From Bimuria novae-zelandiae CBS 107.79 (taxonomy: Eukaryota > Ascomycota > Dothideomycetes > Pleosporales > Didymosphaeriaceae): a stretch of 64,000 nucleotides of DNA. The DNA is taken from NCBI GenBank assembly GCA_010015655.1, contig ML976663.1, positions 21,497-85,496 of the forward strand, given 5' to 3'. The first letter of the stretch is position 1. Every line of letters starts with the position of its first letter. A program made the position numbers and the translations under genes. Of this stretch, positions 52,922 to 64,000 are shown one piece after another. Under the pieces are notes generated by a model. It was given only the letters and a program-made list of their open reading frames with translations. It ran no database searches and was not told the DNA's origin.

Positions 52922-54790
52922 ACCTACGGCCGATTGCGGTCGTCGCACCAGGCTGTGGGCAGCCGAGCGAAGTAGTAGGTGTGGACAAGAGAAGAGAAGA
53001 CGGCAGCGCACAGCAAGCTGCGAGACGCCGCACAAAGGAACGAGTAGAATAAGAGCACAAACAATATAGCAATACAATAACTCCAAGGGGTATCTCCCAA
53101 TGGTAAGAATAGCCTGTGAAGGTAGGCTGACGAGAACCGTGAACACCGGAAAGACGCCGAAGATGGTAGAGTGGAGAGTAGGGCGGGGAGGAGTTAGAGA
53201 GGAGAGGGACCGAGCACAGAGCCGTGAGGCGCTGGCCGTAAACGCGAGTGTCTGGCTGGGCGTGGAGAGGCCAAAACGGCAGATTTGTGTGTGGTAACGC
53301 TGGTGAAGGTGTGTGGAGGACAGGAAGATTCGAGAGTGCGGCGAGGAAGGGCTCCAGTACGCAGCTACGCGACGACCCGCTGGTTGCGATGGGACCAAGC
53401 CCAATGAGGCAGCATTGGCACGGCCCGCCCGATTCTGCTCCCTGTGACCCTTGTCCATGGCGGTCGACGTGATGAGCATCGACACCCTGCTTCTGCATCT
53501 GCGGGCTGTCTTGGCTAGCGTACACCGCCTGCGGGTGTGGGGGACTCGATTGCGCTCACCGCATCATGCCCGTCTAGTGGCCTGCAGCAGAAGATGCTCG
53601 TCGCCCGTTGGAATCGCAACGGGAGAGGAGCATGCGCTGGGGTTCGCCCAGCGCCTTCCAGGCACGCAGTGGGTCTCTCCGTACATACCTGTCGCAATGA
53701 ATTGTGCTTGGTGGTAGTGTGGATGACGGTGCCGCCTCATCTCCATCGTCGGCCGACGGCCCTGGCCCATTGCCAAGCAATGATCTGTATTGTGTGCAGC
53801 AATAGTGCCCAGCGGATGAGCCGCCTAAGCACGACCCTTACTGTACTCTCAGGTACATTGCGAGCTGCAGGTGCGTTCCGGTCAAGAACTACTAGCCTGA
53901 ATATTGATTGCTGGTGCCAATGTCTACTCATCGCCGTTGCAGAGTCAGGTCCCGTGGCGTTTGGATAGCCCGAACAGATCTTTCTCCATTCGCGACGTCT
54001 CGCCTAATAACATTGCCAGTAAGACGCAGTGCTCAGACTTTCGATAAACATGTGCGCGTTCCTGTGAAGACAAACGTCACAGTAGCACATGGCACTGACA
54101 ACTCCTGAGTCCTGACACTGACGGGCGGTTGCACTCCTCCACAGGCACTGCGTGTCCAATCTCGCAAGGCGCCCGTGGTTGAAAGAGGCGTGCCCCTAAT
54201 TGCCCTGCTTCCAATAGACGAGGCGTCTCAGTGGAACAATATACGCTGCTGCGCCGGCGGGTGTCCATCCGACCGAGCGTGCCATATTGCAGCTGCCAAT
54301 CGAAGTCTTGGGTGAGACTCGTCTCGCTCCGCGTGAAGCTGAAGGCGAAGTTCACAGCAAGCGTTCGGCTGACGTACTGCTTATCGTAGGGTGACAAGAT
54401 GCACTTGCAAGTGAGTTGGTGGCTATCGAGGTCCGTGTGCATCTGGTGTGTTGTGCGACAGGCGCGGAGGCTCACACTGTCTTCGGAGGCTGAGGTTTGT
54501 CCGAACAGCGACGAACCGCAGGGCGAATTAGGCAGTTCAGTACGACATGGAGACCCAGCACTCGAAGAATGCAAGTCTTGGTCCATAACAGCGAATATGT
54601 CGTCTCCCGCCCGTACACTGACTGCCTCTGCGAGCTCTTCTGACGCCTGTGACGCTAAGACCAAACACGTAAGTCGCTTCAAAACCGTCGGGCCTTTGCT
54701 CCACGTCCTCGCGACCAACACCCACCCGCGGAGCTCCCTCATCACCGATCGCGTGAACGTCGCGCAGACACCCACGCGACTCCAGCCCCC
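52922..54790. other. Long divergent regulatory region between two transcription-factor genes
   Basis: Nearly 1.9 kb separates the divergent starts. Many overlapping open frames occur on both strands, including a 385-codon antisense frame (55234-54077), but none shows conserved sequence. GC-rich DNA lacking stops explains them. Long leaders with upstream ATGs are usual for fungal regulators. Confidence 0.5.
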
Positions 54791-54879
54791 ATGGCTTCTA
54801 CCGGCCCCTACGGCGATGCAGAGGAGAAGCCTAGTGGAGGCACCGCCATGTTCGTGAATCACAACGGCGGCACACCGCC

Positions 54880-54915
<36 letters not shown>

Positions 54916-57565
54916 CATCCCCGCCGACGAGCTCCAGATGCGCGAGCAATTGTCGCAGCACATTCAGCAAGGCGCCGACATGATGCATCCGCAGGCGCAT
55001 CTGCAGCCGATGGGCGCAATGAACGCGCCCCATCACCACTTCCAGACGCCGCCGCGCCCGGTACACTCGCCGCAACACATGGCGCAATCTGCCCAGTCGG
55101 TCATGGGCATTGACGAGCACAACGCGTTCCTCGACCACGACGGCACGACGCGAAAGCGCTCCAAGGTGTCGCGCGCATGCGACGAGTGCCGGCGCAAGAA
55201 GGTGCGTGTGTCGCTTGTCCTCAGGAAGGTCCAATATCTGACGGCGGATAGATTCGATGCGACGCGACTAGCGAAAACGGCCCGGTATCATGTTCGAACT
55301 GCAAGCGTACAGGTGCGAGGTGTCAGTTTAGCAGACAGCCGATGAAGCGGGGGCCGAGCAGAGGGTGAGTGTTAATCCGCTCCGCTCCGTGCAGTTATTC
55401 CGGGCCACCAGCAAGGATCCATCACTGACACCCCAAGAAGGTACATCAAAGAGCTAGCTGATCGCCTGCATGAGCTCGAGAACCAGATACAGCAACCGCA
55501 GGGCCAAACCGCCAGTTATGACTTGGGGCCCATCGACCAAAGCTTGGAGGCGTCCTCCCACTTCTCTAGAAAACGGACCCACTCCATGTCCGAAAACTTG
55601 AGCGACCCTTATGCCCGTCCAAGCTGGCCTGGACAGGACCGCGGTATATACTACACTGAAGATCTCACAGCCTTCCACATACTGACTCCTGAAGAACCTC
55701 TGAACGGCACGAGCGAGAACAACAACCGACGCGTCTCGTTCACAGAGTGGACCCTCGTGGGCAACCTCATCACGGGATCTAACGAAACAACTATTAAAGC
55801 GTAAGTCGTCACGGGGCACATGTGTATTGCTCGCTTGGTACAGTGCTTGAGCTTCATTGACACCTCCACAGCTACTACAGCACCATACATGGCACGCTGC
55901 CTCTACTCTCCTCCGAATCGTCATCATTGAATCGCCTCTCACATTGCCCGTCTAAACTGAGAGAAGCCCTTTTCTTGTCGCTGGAATGCAGCATCCGCTC
56001 CGTCGCACCAAGAGCACTGCCACCGAACGATGCCAGCGTGAATCAGATGCTGCATCAATGCTCCGAGGTTATAGATGCCGCAAGGCACACTCTTGATGAC
56101 TCCGATCACTTTCGTCAATTCTTCAATAACCTGGTATACTGCCAATCTCTCGTCTTCATGTTCATCGCTTCGGACCGGCCTAAGCCTGGTACAGTCGGCA
56201 ACTCAGCTGAACTACTCGGTAGAATTGCCGGCGTCGTTACTGACATTGGCCTTGATGACGCGAAAACCCTTGCATCCCTTCGCGAGCAGGACTTCGAGTT
56301 GTACCAAGCCGCCAGACAAACTTTCTGGGTTGCATTCATTCTGGACCGATTCCATGCTTCCAGCAGGTCTAAGAATATTATGCTGCCGCTGCACGAAGGC
56401 TCACCTAGTCGAGAAGATTACAAGCTTCTTGGTGAGGAGGCCTATCACATCGCTCGTAAGTAAACCTGGTCTTCGGTTGAACAAGCGGCGCCTCGCTACT
56501 GCCGGCGGACGCGCAACACGGCAACTGACGTAGCTTCATCGCCCAGTACTTGTACTAACTACATGGCAGGTGCGGCGGACATAGTCGGCCAAGTAGTTTC
56601 TATTTCGAAAGCTGGCAGTGTGCCTGAACTAGACCCTGCTTCACCCTTCGCCTTTACGGCGCTAAGTGCAACCTCGCCTTCAACCAAATACTTGAATGGT
56701 CAGCTCACGCGCTTCCGAGAGTCAATCGATATCAGCAACCTTCCGGGTAACGCTTCGCCGCACCTGGCTTATCAGTATCTCCGACTTCTTACGGCACGCT
56801 TATCGAATTTTAGTCCTTCTGTGGAGCTGCTTACACTGACCAAGGACCTGCTTAGGAATCTCGCACATGGCCGGGTAACGCCGCTTCATCACATCTTCGT
56901 TAGTCTTGTTGCTACTTCTCTCGGAGATCTTTCGGATCGCTTGGAGACACAGATCGAAGCTCACGCCTCCATGAAAGAACTGGCTGATGGAATTGCCAAT
57001 GAAAGCATCATCAACATGAGCAGCGACAACCTTGGTTGGGATGCCGCAATACGTGATCTCTTGCACCAGAAGAGGGGTTCCATTCCATCGCACAGCGCTC
57101 CCGAGCAACCAAGCCCGCAACAACACCTAGCAGGTTTACAACATCTTGCCGCCGCTGCGGTAGGTGAACGTGAAGGCACCGACGTGCGACCTACAAGCAG
57201 CAGCGGCAACGCTCACGCTACTCCTGCCCCCGCGAACGACTTATCTGCTGCCATCGCGGCCGCCACCGAAGCCGCAAAGGCTCAGGCCCAAGCACAAGAC
57301 ACTGGAACGGCTGCTCAACACGGATCGTCGCCCAACAATGGAGGCAATGGAAACCCCTATGACACAAGTGCGTTGGTAAAAGAAGATGGTTTTTGAGTTC
57401 TGCCTACCAGCCTGGTGGCATTTGTCACGATTTAATTTCCTACGTGTCAACATACTAATTGCCTGTGGCATAGATCCAAGCCCGTATGGGGACCCAAGCG
57501 TCAAAACCGAGTATGAGTATGAGCTTGTACCGCTCACCTGGGATGGAAAACAATACAGGAGTTAG
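54791..57565 (+). CDS. Zn2Cys6 transcription factor, Rgt1/RosA-NosA type, with polyQ
   Basis: Six exons (54791-55201, 55252-55364, 55441-55800, 55872-56455, 56570-57388, 57474-57565) splice in frame to 792 residues. The binuclear cluster spans the first intron: ACDECRRKKIRCDATSENG then PVSCSNCKRTGARCQFSR (CX2CX6CX10CX2CX6C), followed by PMKRGPSRGYIKELADRLHE, a linker plus short coiled coil seen in Rgt1/RosA/NosA-like proteins. The N-terminus has a run of 11 Gln. The middle (NNLVYCQSLVFMFIASDRP to AYHIAR) is the Fungal_trans-type regulatory domain. An Ala/Gln-rich tail follows. The last exon (DPSPYGDPSVKTEYEYELVP) uses a weak donor (GTTTTT); without it the protein stops at 57396. Target genes cannot be inferred. 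Confidence 0.87.
54881..54913 (+). repeat. CAG repeat coding polyglutamine
   Basis: Ten CAG codons plus CAA code 11 Gln in the Zn2Cys6 factor. Such tracts vary in length between strains. Confidence 0.9.
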
Positions 57566-59122
57566 TGCGGACGTATACCTTTCTTTTCAGATGTTTGGAG
57601 ATTATACCCATTTTCTTATTCTTCACGAGCTCGCAGACGTTGGCAAAAAGAGGGTCTGAAAGGAGGGTCAGGTGGTAGACGTATAACATGTAGGTTGGTG
57701 ACTATTATGCAAAAGGGGACAAAGACGCCTCGGTCGTTGGAGGCGCGTAATGAAATCCTTACAAATACCCCTAAACCAAAGCATTTATCCCTCAACCGGT
57801 CCATTTCTACACATTGCGGCTCCATCCGTATCATTCGTCCTCCGCTTCCGGTGTCCTCTCCTCCTCGCTACTGCTATTCCTAAACAAGTGTACGAGGCTT
57901 GAGAAACTATGCCGGTGCTCTCCGCTGTTGGAGCTATCGACTGTGTTGCGCCGTCGAGCGTTCTTCGACGTCACTATCGTACATTCAGCTCCTTTCCCCA
58001 CATATGTCGCAGCGTGAAGATACCTCCGTCAGCCACCGAGGCCATTTTCTCGCTTGACTGGACGCGCGTCGACATACGTCCTGCTCCGCATCAGTTCATT
58101 CGCTCAACCGAACAAACACAAACAAAATTGCGTACGCATATTCCCAAAGCCACCGCGGCCAGAGCTTGTATAGCGCTCGCATGAGTGGCACGCCATCATG
58201 ATGTCCGTCTACACTCTCCCTGAAAAAGATTCACTTTCCAGCACGAATCAGTGCAAGTAGGTTCCGTGTTCCAGCGTAGGGCTGAAGAGATGCAGGACAA
58301 AGTCTAAAGCCAGCGCAGTCTACACTACATATACCCATCCTTACGATCACCACCCACGCCGCGAGCGCCCCAGACTTACACCGCCGATCCGTTTCAAGCA
58401 ACGGCTCAGTCCACTCCCAGCGCATTCACCTATCTCAGCCCTACGCGCCGCATAAGCTTTCAGGCCGAAAGCTTGACCACAGGCCAGCCTTGGCCGGCTC
58501 AGCGAGTCGTATCGCAGAGGCTTATCTCTGTGTCGCGGAAAGCTGGGGTAAGTAGAAGGCGCCTGGGGCTTTTGCGGGGTGGGTGTGCGCCCGCGGGTGG
58601 CTGTTGGGGTAGAGATGCGGGGTGACGTAGGTGTGGGAGCGGAGGGTGATCTGCTCCACTTCTCGAGATCTTGTGGGAGGAAGGAAAATGGGAGTATTAT
58701 GTGTGGTAAGCGTTTTGAGTTGTTGGAGAAGATAGAAGTGTATACGCTTGCTTTTCCCGTGGGAGAAGGGATGATTTGACTTGGGTTACGAGAGGGGCAG
58801 GGTTGACGTACCGCCTCGAAACTCCAGGTGCGCGGACCGTAACGTACCAATTTGCAAGGCAAAACACCTTTTTCTTCTTACTGGGGTAGTGGGAGAAGGT
58901 TTACAGAGTTTAGATGGCATTATGACACTCAACTAGCCTACATGGTTAGCAAGAAATGTATAAGCGGCGTAACGTGAGCACTGTGCAAACAGGCCTCTGT
59001 CACACACCAGAGGCCAACACACTAACTTCAATAAATAAACACGGATGTGTTGAAGCGATTTGACCCTATCAAGATATATACTATCCCATACCAAAAAGTA
59101 AATGCACAAATGAATGAAGCTT
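57566..59122. other. Intergenic, no supported gene
   Basis: Only short frames; a 171-codon minus-strand frame at 58862-58347 is Pro/Arg/Ser-rich with no recognisable feature and is not counted. Confidence 0.5.
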
Positions 59123-60147
59123 TCAGGCCATGCCAGCCGCACCCTGTACTTCTACAATAGCTGGGCCCGCCACGACGCAGTCATCATCTGCACACTTTCC
59201 CTTCGTGAGAAGTACGTAGCTCTGTCCATGGTAGCCATCAGGCACCTTGGTCGAGAAACTGTCGGCGCCCTCAAGCGTAGCATCTACGAATGTCGGTCCG
59301 GAAGCACTAATCCAAGCGGCATAGTACAGTCCATCTGGTCCAGCATCAGCCACCGGCTCTGCAGTCTGAAGCGTTATCGGCTTATTCGTAGCGACATCAC
59401 CGCATCCCGGGACTATGCTCAGCGTCGGGAATGCCTTGACTGGTAGCGGGCCGTTGCCCGCCGGGCACGAGACGATGAACGGTGCAGCGAGTGTGTAGAC
59501 TTGGTCGAGCGAGAGCGGCACGTCAAAAGGCTGCGGGAATGGCGACTGCTTTTTTGCCTTGCGAAGTAACGACGAGTGCCGAGCCTCGACTGCTAGAATA
59601 GAAGCTGCCGTAGTGAGGAGCAGTTTCTCCAAGATGGAGGCGGCGGCGCCGGCGTAAGCTGAGACACCGACTCCTTCGAGCATGCCGGCTGTTTTGACGC
59701 AGGAGTGTACGTCTGTGATGCCGAAGGTGTAGGTGCACTCTTCGACGGGGGTGGCGTTGGCAGCTGAGGGCCGTCAGTGGAGTTAAGGATAGTGGGTGCA
59801 AGAATAGATGTACCTATGATAGCTTGGGTGAGGAACGAGACGTGAGTTGTCTCGTCATAGGAGACTTCCTTCAGATTCTGGTAGAAAGACTCCTGGTAGC
59901 CGGCCGCCTTGAAGTCTTCTATGTTGAAGTTCGTTAGGCATTCGTGATAGAATCTGTTCTCTGGAAACGATGAGTGGGTGTTTTGTATGCATGCCATATG
60001 GAAGTACTCACCGAGGTGCTCCAATGTCAGTGCATATTGCATGATAGCTACATCAGTGATGCTGGGAGTCGGCTGTGAAGAGTTACGTCGAGTTGGATGT
60101 GCAGAACACAAAGCCAACAGCGCAGAAGTAGTGAAGATGAGCTTCAT
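59123..60147 (-). CDS. Secreted ferritin-like domain protein (Rds1/desiccation-related type)
   Basis: Three exons (60147-60012, 59960-59814, 59763-59123) give 307 residues. MKLIFTTSALLALCSAHPTR is a signal peptide. The ferritin-like (PF13668 type) helices carry metal-ligand style Glu/His pairs: MQYALTLEHLENRFYHECL, FYQNLKEVSYDETTHVSFL and, after EECTYTF, SILAVEARHSSLLR. The C-terminal 120 residues are Pro/Gly-rich and end in a Cys-containing block (KGKCADDDCVVAGPAIVEVQ). Fungal members such as stress-response protein Rds1 are induced by starvation or during sexual development and are secreted or wall-linked; no enzymatic activity is established. Both introns restore the four-helix sequence in phase, so the model is solid. 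Confidence 0.87.
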
Positions 60148-61358
60148 ATTGTAAGTTGGGAGGTTGTGGGAGGTATTGAAAGAAGAGGAGCAGTTTGCAG
60201 AATTTGAGTAGTGAACAGAGGCCATGCGAAGTCTAGTATCTTTTATAGATCGCTATCATAATAATCACATCGCGTAATGAGTGCCGTCTGAATCATCATT
60301 CCTCTCATTGCCTCCTCATTGCCTCGAGGCTATGCCCTTACGGATGCAGCTGTTCCCGTCTGATCACTGCGCTCTTAGGGCACGCCTACAACGTAAACTC
60401 AATCAAGACCATAAACACAAGGTTAAATGGGTTATATCCGTTGTGATACTGAACCATTCCTAAAACATGTTGTCCAGCGCGAAGGGAGACTAGCTGCTGT
60501 GGCGGAATAGGATACGTGGAGCGGAATTAGGGATGATATTTCGAAATATTTGGCCTCGGATGCCAGAGGCTCCGAGATGTCAGCCGTAGTGCTGAATGTT
60601 GGTATTACCCAACGTTGGGATGGGCGGAGTCGTGATGCTAAAAAGGGAGATGTCTCGCTTAGGCGTGGCGCATGCGGAGAAAGAGTGTTCCGAGTGAGCA
60701 GGTAGTTCTCCCTCGCGAACTTAAGTATGTGATGGACGTGGCATTGCCGCGTTGGCAAAGAGGTCTTACGAGATATATGCGCCGTGGGAAAGAGATGTAG
60801 GAATCCCGACCTTTCGTTAAAAGAAAAGAAACGCTTTCGTGGTGACACCTGGACAGACCAGCGCTAACCCGTTATAGCCTCAGCCTCGTGCCTTTCCATT
60901 CACGTTCTAACTGGGCGCTATTTCTCTATCGCTGCGCATCACGACGTTTCAGCAGATCAGAGATATTTTCTCACACTAGCGTAGGATTGTATTCTTGTTT
61001 GATGTCCCGCGGCACCTACCGGGCTAGCCAATTGATCTTCTACAGCTGCGACCGCGTTTGCTCGTTGCGTTTGAGGGTAGAAAATGGCCGACGAGGCCGA
61101 CAGCGATGATTGGTATGTTCGTCACATATTCACAGTTTGTTCCTTCCGTAGCCAATCCTGTGAAACGATGGAAAAGATGAGGCCCACAAGCTCGAAATTC
61201 CCACTCTCAACATGACTGGCTTGCGTGTCATTGTCTTCTTCCTCTTCCACGGAGAGCCCCAACTAATAAGCAGAGCCCTCGAACTATTGTCATATCCAAC
61301 GGTTCTGTTTCCTATCCCGTAAATACATTGTTCTCACACTCGGCTGTGGCTCTTTACG
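60148..61358. other. Divergent intergenic region, possible 5' exon at 61084
   Basis: No long gene. At 61084 the sequence ATGGCCGACGAGGCC begins a nine-codon frame (MADEADSDD) followed by a good donor (GTATGT). It could be an unjoined first exon of a gene on the plus strand, but no acceptor connects it in phase to the eIF2B-like frame. Confidence 0.35.
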
Positions 61359-63003
61359 ATGGACTATTCTTCATTCGCATCACTTCCACCAGTCTCCTCA
61401 TACAGAGCCAACATCATGGGTCCGACCAAAGCACTTGAGGCCCACTCGCCATCTTTCTCTCAGCCACAACCCCTCTCATACCGCCATTCTTCGGCGGTTC
61501 CTCCTCGTTCATCAGGTCTCATGGCGACGGCAGCCAGCAACGCAAATAGCTTTGCTCTGAACTCGATGGCCCTAGAGCTGCCCGACCTGGAACCCATTCC
61601 GAAAGTGACAGACAAGGAGAAACACCGTCGCTGGGCACTCTTCAAAGGCAAAATGGGCCGACAGCGTGCCTCCCGATCCATCTCTAGCGTTCCTTCCTCA
61701 AAGTCACTGACTCGAATTAGCGAGACTGACTCTGAGAGATACAGCATCCAGGTATCCTATGCCCCTTCTGTCACTACAGAAGAGCCCCTGTTGGTAGCAC
61801 GGGAAAACACCGAATACGGCGAGCAGCTGGAAGCGGCTGTCGAGCGGCTCAAGGATGACTTTGTTTCCGGCGCACGCGAGATGGCTGACTCCGTCCTTTC
61901 GACTCTGTCGTCCCTCATCGTGACTGCTGCTTCAACAGCGCAGAGCCGAGATGAGCTATGGAGTATGGCCGTGTCTGCTGCGAAAGAGCTGAGCGAAGCA
62001 AGACCTAGCATGAATGCGGCCGTCACAAGCTGTCTGCTCCGAGCACTCGACGAGATCAAACACTTGTGGGAGATGTTGGATGAAAATAAGAACAAGTCCA
62101 CCAATGACCTTGCAGCTATGTCTAGGAGGCAGCTCGTCAGGATCGTGGAGAAGAGGAAAGAGGCCGGCATACGTCTGAGTGAGAACTTTGCGGAGCGTTT
62201 GAGGGCTTATTGCAGACAGGTGAGCAACTCCTAGAATTTTGGTCACCGCCTGTTGCCCCAAGCTGGGCGACACCAATGCCTACTACCCGGAGCTCTCCCT
62301 TGCGACGAAGTTTCCATCATGTTTACAGTCCCCTGGATGCTAACCATCCCAGCGCCTCAACAACACCCACGCCCTCACCATCCTCACCCTAAGCAACAGC
62401 AGCACCATCCGCGCCAGCATCCTCACCACCCTCACCACCCTCCGCTTCCTCCACCTCCACCTTCTCATCCTCGAGTCCCGCCCCCGCTTCGAAGGCGCAA
62501 ACCTAGCCTTGCAGATCCTCTCCTCCACCTCCGCCGAAGCCCGCGCCCGTCTCCACATCCGCATCCTCCCCGACTGCGCCGTCGCAACCGCCGCAAAAGA
62601 CGCAAACCTCCTCCTCCTGGGCGCCGACCGCATCAGTGCCTCCGGCGACGTGAGCAACAAGATCGGCAGCATGGCCGCGGCGCTCTGCATCAAGACGCTA
62701 AATCCTAAAGCGCAAGTCGTCGTGGTAAGCGATGCTGATAAGATTGTGGGAAAGGGAGTGGAAAAGAGGGAGAAAGAGTTGCATCCGCACAGCGAGTTGA
62801 CAGAGGCGTGGGGTGACGAGATCAGGAGGGAGCTTGGAGCTCGGGTTGACAGTGGCGGCGTGGAGGTGTTTGGGGAGTGGTTCGAGTGGGTCCCGGCGGA
62901 GTACGTCGATGGCTATGTGACTGAGGATGGCACGTTGGATACGGCTGGTGTGGAAAAGATTGCCGACGAGGTTGGCGAGTTGAGGGAGAGGATCTTTGCT
63001 TGA
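61359..63003 (+). CDS. eIF2B alpha/beta/delta-like protein (IF-2B family)
   Basis: Two exons (61359-62219, 62353-63003) give 503 residues. The N-terminal 100 residues are Ser/Pro-rich. Helical segments follow (GEQLEAAVERLKDDFVSGAR, LWSMAVSAAKELSEARPSMN), then, across the intron, a Rossmann-like IF-2B core: ALTILTLSNSSTIRASILTT, RPRFEGANLALQILSS, LLLLGADRISASGDVSNKIG and QVVVVSDADKIVGKG. These match the fold shared by eIF2B regulatory subunits, methylthioribose-1-phosphate isomerase and ribose-1,5-bisphosphate isomerase. It lacks features that would fix it as a core eIF2B subunit, and related fungal proteins are of unknown substrate. The intron is 133 bp with branch GCTAAC. Confidence 0.82.
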
Positions 63004-63595
63004 GGGTGATCTTTGAATGCGGGGTTGAGAGTTGATGTATGATTTTTGAGAAAGTTTCAGCGAGTTGCGGGCTGGGAGAAACGGCGGCATTGATGAGGGT
63101 AATGATGATATGATGGATGCTTGCGAGGACATGAATGTACATGAGACCTTGGAACTGCTCCAAGGAATTGGGTACTATTGTCTATATGGTTTAATATGCA
63201 GGTTAATGTTTAAACTGGAGTGCTTACTGTGGTAGCAACAACATAAGTGCTGAGCTACCTATCGAAATTTTGGACTCTGCTCCGCTCACATCCTCCCACC
63301 CTCTCCCTCCTGAGACTCTGACTAGGTGAAGGTGGCGCTGCGGACAATATGAGCAGGCAGATGTTACATTGTGGATGATGAAATAATTGTTAACATTGCA
63401 AGTGTTCATACCGACGCCATGCCGCGCTGTGCATCAAAAAAGCATGCCGGGGGAAGTTTCCCAGCCCAATCCACCGCCGCGTACTCCATGCATGTCCGTC
63501 TCCGTCGTTCTGTTCATACACATACCCATGCCTATGTCTTTTGCCCTCAGGTATTCCCTTTATCCCACTACGCAAACCCTGGCTCCACGTCGTTT
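63004..63595. other. 3' region between convergent genes
   Basis: No gene seen. Open frames on the plus strand here run antisense to the p24 g. Confidence 0.5.
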
Positions 63596-64000
63596 TTAGA
63601 TGAGATGCTTGCTCCTGAAATAACTCCTGAGATACACCACCTGCCACGCCCCCAAGCTGACCAACATGGCCATGGTCAGGTACCCAAACCACTTGACGCG
63701 GTCATTCGTACTCTCGTTGGTGTCCCTCAACTTCTGCTCTCGTGCGCGCAGGTAATCCATCTCAGTGACGATCTCGCCGACGACCTCTTCGATGCGGCGG
63801 AGTTCTGCTTCAACGGGCTTGAGCTTATCGCTGGCCTGGATGGCAGACCAGTCTTTCGCATCGGCGCCAATATCGATGTCGAGTTCGACGTGTCGGGTGG
63901 GGTTTAGGTTGCCCGAGGGTTCTGTTCAAAATGTTAGGGAAGGTGCAGGGTGGAGGTGTGTGTGGAGGGACGCACTGCCTGTGAGCACGTTTTCGAAGCA
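63596..64000 (-). CDS. erv25: p24 family cargo receptor, Erv25-like (C-terminal part)
   Basis: Exons 64000-63976 (continuing past the edge) and 63921-63596, joined in phase (GGCA|gtgcg ... cag|AACCC), encode the C-terminus of an Erv25-type p24 protein. Readable blocks are [40 protein letters not shown], a heptad-rich coiled coil ([20 protein letters not shown]), [20 protein letters not shown] as the start of the transmembrane helix, and the cytosolic tail [10 protein letters not shown]. p24 proteins load cargo into COPII vesicles between ER and Golgi. The plus-strand 178-codon frame at 63371-63907 is its shadow. The N-terminal signal peptide and most of the GOLD domain lie beyond the window. 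Confidence 0.93.

Noticed and set aside
54077..55234. 385-codon minus-strand frame opposite the Zn2Cys6 gene
   Set aside because: Its polyAla/Leu content is the complement of the CAG repeat and GC-rich exon; the plus strand has the real cluster and splicing.
63371..63907. 178-codon plus-strand frame near the right edge
   Set aside because: Antisense to the Erv25-like exon, whose sequence is unmistakable.
1..64000. CRISPR arrays, operons, bacterial mobile elements
   Set aside because: None seen; gene structure is eukaryotic with spliceosomal introns.

Overview
The window reads as nuclear DNA of a filamentous ascomycete (Pezizomycotina; probably Dothideomycetes, not proven). Genes carry several short GT-AG introns of about 45-120 bp with CTAAC-like branch points. 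Gene-rich DNA near 50 percent GC alternates with a very AT-rich block whose transposons are full of TpA, in-frame TAA/TAG codons and C-to-T / G-to-A differences between repeat copies. That is the signature of repeat-induced point mutation (RIP).

Layout. 1-4.3 kb: a gene cut by the left edge, a GFA/CENP-V-type enzyme, the TFIIH subunit TFB5, a mucin-like single-pass membrane protein and a frame-broken secreted protein. 4.3-16.1 kb: a nested transposon block. A short element with 263-bp terminal inverted repeats (TIRs) holds a RIP-degraded Fot1/Pogo element and a complete but dead Ty3/Gypsy chromovirus. 16.1-26.1 kb: mostly decayed or non-coding DNA with a carbonic-anhydrase relic, a small unknown gene, a secreted carboxylesterase, an OsmC/Ohr pseudogene and an odd strand-biased array of short motifs. 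26.1-33.7 kb: a divergent pair (Mgr3-like mitochondrial TPR protein and SRAP/HMCES DNA-repair protein), then a large isochorismatase-AlkB-GST-like fusion. 33.7-36.1 kb: a TIR element carrying two solo LTRs. 36.1-47.1 kb: an unknown gene with an in-frame stop, an NDUFAF2-like complex I assembly factor, a calponin-homology protein, U1-C, an NmrA-like gene with an in-frame stop, RACK1 with a U24-like intronic snoRNA, and a peroxisomal dienoyl-CoA isomerase. 47.1-51.4 kb: a 4.3-kb gene-free stretch. 51.4-64 kb: a copper-fist regulator, a Zn2Cys6 regulator with polyQ, a secreted ferritin-like protein, an eIF2B-like protein and an ERV25-type p24 protein cut by the right edge.

The genes are unlinked housekeeping and regulatory functions; there is no operon or metabolic cluster. 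The points most worth following are the nested RIP-scarred elements, RIP-type (CpA to TpA) nonsense changes in single-copy genes, the intronic snoRNA in RACK1, the fusion enzyme whose isochorismatase nucleophile is replaced, and the motif array at 23.6-25.7 kb. Gene models were spliced by eye and checked only for reading-frame consistency.
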